Below, piece by piece: positions 1 to 9,948 of a DNA stretch of 64,000 bases; position 1 is the first letter of the stretch, and each line of letters opens with the position of its first letter. Source of the stretch: Citrus sinensis (taxonomy: Eukaryota; Streptophyta; Magnoliopsida; Sapindales; Rutaceae); NCBI RefSeq assembly GCF_022201045.2, contig NC_068556.1, forward strand, positions 22,549,501 through 22,613,500. The letters run 5' to 3'. A model generated the notes under the pieces. It saw only the letters and a list, made by a program, of their open reading frames with translations. It did not search any database and had not been told where the DNA came from. The position numbers were made by a program, and so were the translations under genes.

Positions 1-2310
1 CATACGATCAAGGTTGTAAATTTCTGACAGTTGTTGCAGCTTCTTTCTCCACCATGGTATGGGGGAGAACCATTCAAGTAATGTCCAGGTAAGAGAGGTG
101 GCATTGTCTGGATTAAGGAGATGCTCCAAAGTAGGAGAAATAAGAAGGATTAGTTTGGTGGCATAAAGGACTGTTAGGCACCAGATGTACCATAACACAT
201 CTTCAGTGGTTTCTCTGGTTGGATCAAGGGTTAAACCTGTAAGGAACAGATTTTCTGGGTGGAAAGTGGAAAAAGGAAAAGGGTCTGTGACAAGGTAGGC
301 TTTCATGAAAAAGCGAAAGAGAGTTTTTCTAGCAAATTCTTGGATGGCAAAAACAGAGGAGAAGGTTTTGTTGAAGGGAAAAGTTTTCTTGGTGAGAGCT
401 TCTGGAGGTAGTGAGGTAGCCATGGAGATAATTGGAAAATGGTAGGTGGTAGAAAACATAGTGAGAGGGTTTTCTGGTTTGGAGAGTCTGGAGAGCATAT
501 CAGGGATGGGGTTCTGGGATCCCTTTATATGCTTGACTGAAAAGTCATATTTGGAAAACCAATCTTTTAACCTGAGTAACATTTTGTCGGGAACAGTTTT
601 ACCTTTGAAATGAAAGATATTGGGGAAGGCTGAGCTGTCCATTCGGATGAGAAAATGGTGTCCAATCAAATGATACTCAAACTTTTTGATGTCATTCTTT
701 ACCGCTAAGATTTCTTTGAACACGCTATGGTAGTGCTTCTGTGTGTCAGAAAAATGTCCACTAGCGTAAGCGATAAAGTTTTCTTTTCCATTGATTTCTT
801 CAAGGAGTATGGCACCCCATGATTCATCACTTGCGTCTGTCTGTAGGATGCGCTTGCCATCTGCAATCAACTTTAAAGGAGGCGGATTTTGCGCAATCTG
901 CTTTAGGGTAGTGACAGCAAATGTGTGGTCAGCATTCCATTCTGGGGGCTTCTTTTTCAATAAAGCCGAGAGATGGTGAGTGTAATGATCCACGTGGGGG
1001 ATGAAATCACGAATGTAGTTGATGATGCCGAGAAACTGTTGAATTTGCCTTTTGGAAAGTTGCTGATCTGGAAAGTGAAGCAATTCTTGGGCAATGTGCT
1101 TTCCTGGCTGGTAGTGTCCATCTTTTATGATCATATCAAGGAATTCAACATTATCTGTAGCAATGATGCTTTTCTTGGCCGATAACATAATTCCATGACT
1201 TTGGAGAATATTATAGAATTGAGTTAACAGCTGGCGATGTTCATCATGTGAGCCTGAAAAAAGTAAGATATCATCAATATAAATCAATGCATGATGCAAA
1301 ATGGGTTGGAAGATTTGGACCATGGATTTTTGGAAAATGGATGGGGCAGTTTTGAGACCAAAGGGTAGGACGGTCCATTGAAAATGGGCATTGGGAATAC
1401 AAAAAGCGGTTTTGTAGCGTTCGGAGGGTTCAATGCCTAGTTGCCAAAAACCTGATTTTAAATCAAATTTTGAAAAGATCTGGGCAGTTTTGAGAAAAGT
1501 GAACATGCTTTGTCGACGAGGTAGTGGGAATTTGTCATCTTGTAAAAACATGTTTAATGGCTGGTAGTCAATGACTAGGTGTTTCTTTCCTCGGACAATT
1601 TCGGAATGTTTTTCAACATAAAAGGCTTGGCAAGCCCATTGAGAACTTGTGGGCTCAATTAAACCTTGGGCTAACAACTGTGACCATTCTTGTTGGGCTA
1701 GGAGTAAGTCAGAAGGACTCATTCCTGGATGAGTAGCTTTGGTTGGGTTAATATCTTCATTGAGTTTGAAGGGTAACTTAATGAAGAAAGACTTATTTTT
1801 CCACAAAGGATTTGAATGGGTGAACTCAGAATAGGACTTTGGACAGAAACTCAAAAGTTTGGTTGAAATATCCTGGTAAGACTGGGGAGTTTCAGACAAA
1901 TTGTAGAGTTTCAGAATGTCTGTGAATGGTTTGAACATGGACTTGACTCGGATTCCAGTGGGAATGATTTGGAGGTGTTTGATTTGGTGAAGGATGTCAA
2001 ATCCTAACAAGATATCCTTATTAGGAAGAGTTGAACCAATAACTTTGGTCCAAATGACACAATTTGGGAAGATTTGAATACCAATAGGTTTTTTGGTAAT
2101 CAAAGAGGTGGTAAAGAGTTTGCCATTGACAGCTTTGAAATGTTCTTAAGACTGGGTCCAATATTCTGATGGAAGAATATGGGGGTTTAACATGCTGCGT
2201 TGGGCGCCAGTATCTATAAGACCAATTGCTGGAATGGGCCTTTGAAATTTTGAGGGCAAGATCTGGAGTTTGATGGATGGGATAGGAATTGTAGTATCAA
2301 GGGAGAGTAA
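1..2310 (-). pseudogene. Protease-reverse transcriptase-RNase H region of the endogenous pararetrovirus, partial
   Basis: In phase with the capsid frame after its TAG, the sequence shows an aspartic protease signature (IDTGA, near 2215-2200), then a TAA at 2146-2148. After it comes a reverse transcriptase with the catalytic YIDD box (1270-1281), then an RNase H start with TDAS (about 830-840). The frame remains open for more than 700 codons from the TAA to base 1 and so runs off the window. It would replicate the viral genome by reverse transcription. The single stop lies between the protease active site and the reverse transcriptase; the polymerase part itself shows no further break within the window. 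Confidence 0.9.
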
Positions 2311-4989
2311 CTATTGGTGGAAAATCACTTGACATCGGTCACTGTCTGAATCAGAGGAATTCTGTAGTGCGAACACTGTTTCATCATTGGGCTCATCTTG
2401 TTCAGAGAAATAGAATTCCAGTTCATCTTTGGCAGGGGAGTAGGCTGTAGTTGCTTGAAGATGCTCAACTAACCGGATGGATTTTTCTCTTTTGTTGGGG
2501 CAATCTTTGGCATAGTGGCATTTTCTCTTGCAGATGAAACATCTGCTTGATTGCTTTCGTTTGAATTCTCTAGAGGAGGAAGATTTCTTTCTGAAGAATC
2601 GGTAGGGCTTTCGGGATCTGCGAGGCTTGGAGGAAAATTCTGGAGATTTGAATTTCTGAAAATGCCGTTTTTTCTTTGAACTGCAATCGCAATCCTTTTT
2701 CTTGTGGCATTTGATCTGCAAATAAGGCTTTTTGCAAGCACTTCGGAAAGGTTCTTTGTCTTTCAACAGTTTTTTGAAAAACTGTTTTTGCTCGCAAAGT
2801 TTGTCAAGACAAGTTTTGGCAAGCTGAAAGATTTTGCCAAGAGAGATGTTGTCTAGGGAAAGATTGGATGCTGTGAGTTGTCTCTGAATGTTGGGTTGGA
2901 GTTCTTCGGGAAGGGAAGCCAGAAAGACATGCTTTAATGTCGGCTCATTGAATCCATTAAGCTTATAGAACAGCAGGGACATCCGCTTATAATGGAAGTC
3001 AAGATCCTTAGCATTGAGGGAGCAGCATTTCATGTTGAGATAATCTCGTCTGGCAGCTTCAAAGACTGCAGAAGGGTCTCCAAGGAATTGATCATGAAGT
3101 ACAGCAAGAACACTTGAGACTTCTGGGAGATCAACAAACTGTAGTTGGCGGTATTGTCCTAACGAATCAAACCAATCTCTTAGAGCACCCGTGAAATGAG
3201 TAGCAAATTCTCTAAGGACTGATTGAGTTGTTGCTCCTAGTCTTAGCATCTGGAGGTCAATCCAGGCAGACATTTCATTGAGTCGGTCACGCCATTTATG
3301 AGATGGAAGATCATCAAATGTGAACCATGGGCCATTTGACGATTTTTGGCTCGATGGATTGGTCTGGGTTGGAGGAGGTTGGTTTGTGGCAGAAGGTTCA
3401 GGCATTTCTTCTTCAACTTCGGAGGGAATATCAACATATGGTTCTGTATGAGAGGTTTGGCCTTGGGTAGGTTGATCAGGTTGAGCCATCATGATTTTGG
3501 TGATATCAGCATAGGACTTTTCAGAGTCACTGGTGGATACTGAAGATTCTGTATCAGTTTCAGTAGGGCTATCTGAAACAGCTGGATTTGAATCAGAAGT
3601 TTGATCGACTGTAGTAGATGAATGGGTGACTGTGTGAGCAGTAAATTGGTGCATGGGTTCTTTATCCTTGGATTGGGTAGGGACTGATAATGGAGCTAGT
3701 GGTGATGCCGGTGTAGAACTAGGAGATGGTTGGCCAGGGATGGTCAATGAGGAAGGATGAAGAGGTGCAGGGCGAGGCTGCGGTCTAGGTTTGGGTTTAG
3801 GTTTAGGTGGTGGAGGCAAAGGATTGTCTCTGAAAAGAGTATGAGTCATACCAAATAACTTGGAAGGGTCATACTGTTTAATAGGAGAAAGCATAGAGGC
3901 AAAAGGATGATAAGTTGGACCGATGGAAGGGATAGGAGGTGAAGTGGTGAAAAGGGTAGGTCTCTGTTTTTCAGATTCAATCTGGGCAAGTTCAGCTTTT
4001 AAGCGTCTGATTTCCCTTTCTTTTTGGTCAAATTCGGGGCCTGAGTAACGATGGGCAAGCATGGCTCGTAACTCAGAGTCAAGTTGAGAAATTCTGGACT
4101 GGAGGTTTTGGTAGATCTGCTGCATCTGTGCAGTGATAGAGTCAACTTTTGTCTCAATCTGTTCAATTCGCAAACTGATGTTCTCAACTTTTGAATTGAG
4201 ATGCAACAAGGTATCATTTTGGGCCCTGGCATTTTGAGTTTGCCAGTTGAGGACTGATTCAAAAGGTTTAGGGGGCTCCAGGTGGCCAGTGGATGTAATA
4301 GGTGAAGGGATAAAGGGTTTTGACACAACATTTCGTTGGGGATCTGTGTGGGGTTCCAAAGAAGGAAAGGAAGAAGAGTAATCGGAAGAGGTAGAGGAAA
4401 ACATCATACAAGCCAGTGGTTGGACGATAGGTGTTGAGTGTGAGAGGGGTGATGGAATCTCAGATTTGCAATGTTTGGCAATCCATTTGAGTTCTTTTCG
4501 GTAGATGGGTAATGGAGCCGGTGGAGGTGGAGGATCTGATGGTGGTTTGGGGTCACAGTGGTGACATGGGGCAGGAGGTTTTTTCTTTTTGGGTTTCTTT
4601 TTCCTTGTGGTTGCGTAATCATCGTCTTCTTCCCAATCATCCTAGCAGGGACAGTTTGGGTCACACATGCCGGAACCAGGGGCATCCCATAGGAAATGGC
4701 CATTGTGTTTGGCTGGATAAACAGGGTAACCTTCAGAATTAAACCTTGTAATGGGCAGATCTTTTTGGGCTGTCTGAACAGCTGTGATCATTGAGGAATG
4801 AGTAAAGGAGAGCCAAGGAGGCTCTTGTGGAGCACTTGGAGGTGGTTTAAAGGTCATTCTGACTGTTCCATCTTGTCTTCTTTCAAACATACTTTCGGAT
4901 GTCTGAATGGGAGCTGTATTATTGTGGAACTGTTCATAGTTGGAGATCCATTCAAGAGGCATAAGCTTGATGAGCTCATGACGAGGAAT
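2311..4989 (-). pseudogene. Capsid/Gag region of the endogenous pararetrovirus
   Basis: This is one continuous frame apart from a TAG at 4642-4644. The longest open part is 698 codons (4407 to 2311). It begins with Ser/Pro-rich sequence, then a predicted coiled coil (about residues 45-100 of that part), a long Pro-rich linker (about 150-235), a Gag-like alpha-helical region (about 365-560) and a Lys/Arg-rich tail. A retroviral-type zinc knuckle follows (near residue 623, spacing C-x2-C-x4-H-x4-C), then an acidic C-terminus. This is the usual order of a pararetroviral capsid protein that packages RNA. The frame ends in TAG at 2311-2313 and carries straight on, in phase, into the protease, so the stop interrupts what was one polyprotein. 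The zinc knuckle has Cys where Gly usually precedes the His. Confidence 0.85.
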
Positions 4990-5789
4990 TTATCGTGGGA
5001 TCTGGATGATTGTCGGGATCTGGTCAGATTCTGCTAACACCATGAGGGTGTCAGAGTGGTGTTCTGGAGTGGGTAGATCCAAGGCATGATTTTGAAGCCT
5101 GTAGACCAGTTGGTGGTGTAAGGTAGCAATTTTGGCGGAAGAAATTTGGTCAGCACCTTGAATTTGGATTTGGACATTCAAGGTTGTGGGTAAGTTGGGA
5201 TCTTGGAGAGAAAGGTTGAAGTTGGGATAGAAAGGTTGAAGTTGGGATAGAAAGTGAGTAAAACACTTCCTGCATGAAGGGTTGTAAGGATAGTGCCTAT
5301 GACAGCATCTTGGTATTGTTTAAACCGGGTATCAAGCATAGCAAGGCGAGCTGTAACCGGTAATCCTTTTCTCCCATGAAGGGTAAGGATTAATCTGATG
5401 CCTCCAAGGTGGAGATGAGTGTAACCTTCTCGTTTCCAGTTGGAAATCAACTCTGAGGGTATTTCAAGAGTGACATATTGCTCAGCAGGGGTTGCTTGGA
5501 GTGAACACTGATCCAGGCGAGAAGACTGGATATATTCTTTAGGGTGAGGTCGTCGGGTGGATATAAGAGTACGGATACTGCGAGTAAAAGAACTGGGGCG
5601 TTTATATAGTTGGTAAGGGCTTATGAGAGGGTATGAAGATTCACTGATTTGGGCGGATTCAGGGATGTAGGAGTATTCTACAAGATTTTCAATTTTGTTG
5701 GCAGTATGAGAAGTGCAAGATTTTGGTAAGGAAAGAGTAGAAGAAAGAGTAACAGGAGTTGAAGGATTGGAAGATGAAGTAGAAGCCAT
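4990..5789 (-). pseudogene. Movement-protein domain of the endogenous pararetrovirus, frameshifted
   Basis: The 203-codon reading frame starting at 5789 has a Ser/Thr-rich N-terminus followed by a 30K-superfamily-like core: a stretch around residues 130-155 containing GRKGLPV and LAMLDTR resembles caulimovirid cell-to-cell movement proteins. The frame is lost at a 20-bp tandem duplication (5210-5249) and stops at 5178. The matching downstream part is found in the next frame from about 5235 to a TAA at 4990-4992. In the living virus this domain would be the N-terminal part of the polyprotein and would act at plasmodesmata. Here it is broken, so no functional protein is expected. The start is the first ATG downstream of the primer site. 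Confidence 0.8.
5210..5249. repeat. 20-bp perfect tandem duplication that shifts the viral frame
   Basis: Two abutting copies of a 20-base unit beginning gaaaggttga occupy 5210-5229 and 5230-5249. Twenty is not a multiple of three, and the similarity to movement proteins changes frame exactly here, so the duplication is the likely cause of the frameshift. Both copies are identical, so it is either young or a replication slippage fixed at integration. Confidence 0.92.
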
Positions 5790-5905
5790 GAATGAGAAAT
5801 TCTCTCTGCGTGTGAAGTCTAATGAGCAAAACAGAATAAAGTCATAAATTATACCATTTTGAGCATGAAAACAAGAATTTAGAAAACAAGTTTCAAGGAA
5901 CGGTA

Positions 5906-5919
5906 TGGCTCTGATACCA
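5906..5919 (-). other. Primer-binding site complementary to plant initiator tRNA-Met
   Basis: The minus strand reads TGGTATCAGAGCCA, which matches the complement of the 3' end of plant initiator tRNA-Met. Plant pararetroviruses use this tRNA to prime minus-strand DNA synthesis. It lies about 115 bases upstream of the movement-protein start codon, as expected for the leader of this family, and it fixes the orientation and the conventional genome start of the integrated copy. Confidence 0.88.
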
Positions 5920-5930
5920 GTCTAATGAGT

Positions 5931-6415
5931 AAATTAATTTTTTTACTTAGTTCCCGTACTTTTTAAAATTTTTTTCCCAGTTCAAGTAATCTTTTGCAAT
6001 TATTATGCATATCCTGCAACTTTTAACCTTATTATTCTTATTGACCTAAAATTGAGTGCATCAAAACAATAGTAACCTAAAATGAGTCATCAAAACAATA
6101 ATAAACTTAAAATTGTTTAAATTTACCGCTAAGGAAAGGTTTAGAATGGATAGGCGTGCTTTTAACTTAACTCTCAAAAGAGTCAAAGTTTAATATCGTA
6201 AGGGTATTTTGGTAACTTTAAAATGGTTACTTGACCTATTTGATATGGACGGGAAAACTTTTTATATTTTGTGAAAAAGTCAAATTTTGTTGCCCCTTTC
6301 TAATATTGTTTGTTTTACACAGATAAACCTAAAATAGTTCTCCTTTCTCTCAGTCTCAGTCGTTGTTTAGGTTTCTCTTTTCAATCTTTTCTACTCGCCG
6401 CTGCCTATTCTAACT
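5931..6415. other. Intergenic: boundary of viral insert and presumed promoter/5' UTR of the bL33m gene
   Basis: AT-rich sequence. It contains two diverged copies of a short motif (…catcaaaacaata…) at about 6057-6107 and then the presumed first non-coding exon of the downstream ribosomal protein gene (pyrimidine-rich, about 6340-6415). No reading frame of note and no clear TATA box was found. Confidence 0.5.
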
Positions 6416-6804
6416 GTAAGTTAATCAAACAAGAAATCCATTCAATTTTTTTATTACATTCATTTTATTATTCATGTGTATTTTTTTAATGCTTTGCAGA
6501 TAACTGAAGCTAGATTTGGTCATGTTTCAGTTTTATTTTTTTATTTTTTAATTTGCACTTGAGATGTTCTTGACTTATTGATTTGATAATTCTAAACTTA
6601 TGTCTAATCAGTTATCTTTGTTATTGCGGCATGATTTTGTTGCGTATTTAGATTGGTAATTTTTATGATAATATCTTTTGCAAATGAATTTAGACTCTGG
6701 TTAGAACTGACTTGTGGGAAATATATTTTTCTGTTTACATGTTAAATATATAATTCCAGTGATCTATGAATATTTTTTGTTTTGATCATTGTTTTATTTC
6801 CTAG
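6416..6804 (+). other. Candidate 5' UTR intron of the bL33m gene
   Basis: A consensus donor (GTAAG at 6416) follows a pyrimidine-rich leader-like stretch, and a good acceptor (tttcctag, ending at 6804) lies 52 bases before the start codon at 6857. The interior is T-rich, as in plant introns. Leader introns are common in plant ribosomal protein genes. This is inferred from signals only. Confidence 0.5.
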
Positions 6805-6856
6805 AAGTATCTGTTAGTTCCAATTTTGATTGGTCTTCTCGGGTGTGAATTGAAGA

Positions 6857-7030
6857 ATGGGGGACAAGAAGAAGACTTTCATGTTTGTGCGGCTTGTCTC
6901 AGCTGCTGGGACTGGATTTTTCTATGTCAAGAGGAAGAGTGCTAAGAAAGTCTTGGAGAAGCTCGAGTTCCGAAAATATGACCCGCGAGTGAATCGCCAT
7001 GTTCTATTTACAGAGGCGAAAATGAAGTGA
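6857..7030 (+). CDS. Mitochondrial-type large-subunit ribosomal protein bL33 (57 aa)
   Basis: This short uninterrupted frame encodes a 57-residue basic protein beginning MGDKKKTFMF and ending EAKMK. It matches the plant bL33 family closely: the N-terminal lysine cluster, the AAGTGFFY segment and the KLEFRKYDPRVNRHV segment are the family hallmarks. bL33 is a small structural protein of the large ribosomal subunit near the E site. The short plant nuclear-encoded form without a long transit extension is generally assigned to mitochondrial ribosomes. Length is as expected for the family (about 55-60 residues). The start is the only ATG in phase. A leader intron (6416-6804) is likely. Localisation is inferred from family, not from a visible targeting peptide. 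Confidence 0.9.
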   Translation: MGDKKKTFMFVRLVSAAGTGFFYVKRKSAKKVLEKLEFRKYDPRVNRHVLFTEAKMK

Positions 7031-9910
7031 CATACCTTGAGTGATTTTTTCTGTTCATCGACTCTTGACACTTGAATTAGTAGTATACTATTGCTGTTTT
7101 TGTGGACAATGCTTAACCTAGTAGAGCTCAATAAATATTTCTTTTGTGGATGCTGTGTCTTTTTCTTGTTTGATTGCTCTCTCTTACACACAGAAATTTG
7201 CTGTTATAAATATTTGATGGTCGGTTGGATATTACTTATCGTGTTTTTTAGATGTGGCTATGATGCAGTAATCATGTACTGTATTCTATATCAGCTATAC
7301 TTTGCTGCTCACTGACAATTTTTTCACATTGGTTCCTACTGACCGTCGCTACCTAGTGAAGGTAGCATTCTTAAAGTGTTTTGTAAATGGAAAATATTGG
7401 TTTAAAGAAGAGATTTTAAAGAATGCATGTCCTGGTATTTCCTCTTTGATAGAAATTTTAAGTTTTAACTTCCAACTCTTTTTTTTGGGTAAATTTCTTG
7501 AAACTTTAATTTTATTCTGTTTTAAACCTCCTACCATGCTTCTGAAAACATCTTAGAAACTAATATCATTGTGAAATTGAACTCAATTTGAAAGGCAGGG
7601 TGAAAGAAACCACATCTGTAGTTTCTATTATTCCCAATTTTGCACTGTGATCCCTTCCTTCTGAATTACCATACAATGTTTTTAGTGACAGCTCGCTAAG
7701 CTCACAGAATGCACCTTTTTGCCTGTGAGTTTCATACTAACTGAGGTAGTAACATCCATCATGGCCATTCTTTTGCTTAAATGCTTCGTTTGCTTGTAGT
7801 TGGTGACAATTTTGTGCTACTTTGAACTCAATGCAAGAACTTGACTATCTATGCATATAATTTTGCCAGCAAACTGTTCTTGTAACCATTTGTGTCGTAT
7901 TGTGGTTGTGTTTGATTCTGTCTACATTGCTCCATAGGGAAAAGAGAAGAAGATCAAAATGAAATTTGACAGACATGTGAAAGGCAAGCTTTGATGAGCT
8001 TTTCAGAAACGAGCAAAGCCTTAAAAGCCCTTTTAACAGCATTGGGTGTTACTGACTCCACTATATTCATTCAAACCCGACCCATATGATTATGGATTAG
8101 CCAGATAAGGAAAGAACCAGGTCATTTGAAACCAAATTGTTTATAAATAGTGTCTTTCTCTTTTATTTTAATTTGTGTATGAAGTTTGAACGCGTCGAAC
8201 TGGAAAACGAGTAGATTATTCTTTGAATTTTAATCGTGCATGCCTTTCAAAAAATGTTTCACAAAACTGAGCAATTGCATAGAAAACAGAAACCAAATAA
8301 GGAAATGGAGGCGAGATAATCATTTTAAACCAATCATTTTGGTCAATAGCACTATTGAATTTGTTAACAATCGTTTTCACTTAGTTCTTTTGAAGTCAGA
8401 AATTTATCCCAACCCTAGCCTAGGATTTCATGAAAGGTACTTACAACCACCAAACCAAATGGAATCATACCAAATTCATTAAGTGTCAATGTAATGACTA
8501 GTGAAACAATCAAACTGAGTTAAGTATTGACTTGAGATTGCAGTTACTGATAAAATAATGAAATAAGTTACCGATCAAAAGAGTATTTTGATTTTTGATA
8601 AATTGTGTTAGTGTAGTTTTTATGAGTTTGAAAAGGAGAGTATGTATACTTGATAAATTTTATTCTAAAAGTGATGTTTTATTTTGTAATGATTAAAATA
8701 GATAGAAGTTTAAATAGTTTTTTATTTGTCTATTAGCACCTATGGAAAAGTAATACATTATTGACCTTTTGTTAAAATATTTAAATTATAATAGAAATTT
8801 AAATAATATGATGATGTGTATAATAAATTGCTTAAAAAAAAAAATCTTCTGCCTATTTTTAGAAGCTGATGCCAAAATAATAAAACATTGATGAAATAAG
8901 TCGTTTAAAAAAAATTTATCTAATACCATTGTTATCAAAACTTACAAAAGTAAGTTTCCTTATAGAATTTCAATCGAAATCTAAAACGGCACTTGGTGGA
9001 TTTCGTGGCTACTTAAATGAGGACACGTGGCTACTTAAAAACACTGGCCTCAAGTGTAAAATCTCACCAAATTATTACCAACCAATGAGAAAACAGAACT
9101 ACTCAGTTATAATAAACTCGGCCTTTGTCGAGTGGTCAGGGCTGCTGCTCTCCAAGTGTCGAACTTTCACAAATATATTATAGGGGTATTTCCTTTCTTA
9201 ATTAAATTTAAGTGAAGATAATTTTTTTTTTTATTCAAATGTAAGGAATAGACATTCTTCGAATATTTATGAGGGTAAAATTTGGACAACGTTATATTAA
9301 TATTGATATAAATTAATCCTAATAATAATCTAATTTATAAATATCAGTTATAATCTTATATAATATGAATTATAATTTAAACAATATTCTCATATAATTA
9401 AAAAAAAAAAAAAAAAAACTCAGCCCTACCAGATCTCACAACCATTTTAGGTTGCGGTACAATAATATCGCATATCTATCTAGCAATCTATCCACACGCG
9501 ATCTCTATTGAAACGTGGCCCAATGAAAAATGACCTTCCAACTTTCTTTGGTTCCGAAAGAAAACATTTTTCCCGGTAAAAAAAAAGACACAGCTTCTGA
9601 ATACGTAGGCCGAACAAACAAAAGCATTCAAATTTGTTGTGTCCTCTAAGAACTTCATCCTTTAACAGCCCCACTAAATTTCCCTTCAGCATTATCAACC
9701 ACAAACGCGCATTCAGATTTCTTCCTTCATTTGTTTATTTTATTTTTTTAATATATTTAATATTTATATTCAACCTCTTCACTTCAGCGGCAGTCAGCAC
9801 CAGCAAGCACTGAATACATTTACTGTGAGAAGAAGACTCACCAGTCACGAGCGTTTTTAATTATATACTAATTTTTCATCGTTAGCATATTATTCTTCAC
9901 TGACTGCGTG
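7031..9910. other. Intergenic: bL33m 3' UTR, then AT-rich DNA, then DXS promoter
   Basis: The first 100-300 bases are presumably the 3' UTR of bL33m, with an aataaa-like signal near 7130. The frames at 7302-7556, 8240-8482 and 8929-9183 show no recognisable similarity or codon structure and are not called. A long A run at 9400-9418 follows. Candidate TATA-like sequences for DXS are seen near 9755-9768 and 9861-9870. Nothing else stands out. Confidence 0.55.
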
Positions 9911-9943
9911 ATGTTTTCTTTTGTGGGTTCTTCTATGCAATAG
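9911..9943 (+). promoter_or_regulatory. Upstream ORF (10 codons) just before the DXS start codon
   Basis: An ATG at 9911 opens a frame of ten codons (MFSFVGSSMQ) that closes with TAG at 9941-9943, five bases before the DXS ATG at 9949. If the transcript starts upstream of 9911, ribosomes would have to pass or reinitiate after this mini-frame, which would lower DXS translation. Both the transcript start and any effect are unproven. Confidence 0.5.
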
Positions 9944-9948
9944 CTGTT

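Larger units (their letters stand above)
1..5930 (-). mobile_element. Endogenous pararetrovirus (Caulimoviridae, petuvirus-like), degenerate, truncated by window edge
   Basis: Reading the minus strand from about 5930 leftwards gives a tRNA-Met-type primer-binding site, a 30K-type movement protein, a proline-rich capsid/Gag region with a zinc knuckle, an aspartic protease, a reverse transcriptase and an RNase H. That order, carried almost wholly in one reading frame, is the petuvirus arrangement (one polyprotein) as opposed to badnavirus or caulimovirus layouts. No integrase and no LTR are seen, which argues against a Ty3/gypsy element. The frame is broken by stops at 4990-4992, 4642-4644, 2311-2313 and 2146-2148 and by a 20-bp tandem duplication in the movement domain, so this copy cannot encode the full polyprotein. 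The copy continues beyond base 1. The right-hand border with host DNA is put just beyond the primer site, by inference. Genus assignment is from gene order only. Confidence 0.9.

Noticed and set aside
6922..7191. 89-codon minus-strand frame
   Set aside because: Antisense to the bL33m coding region, whose conservation explains the openness.
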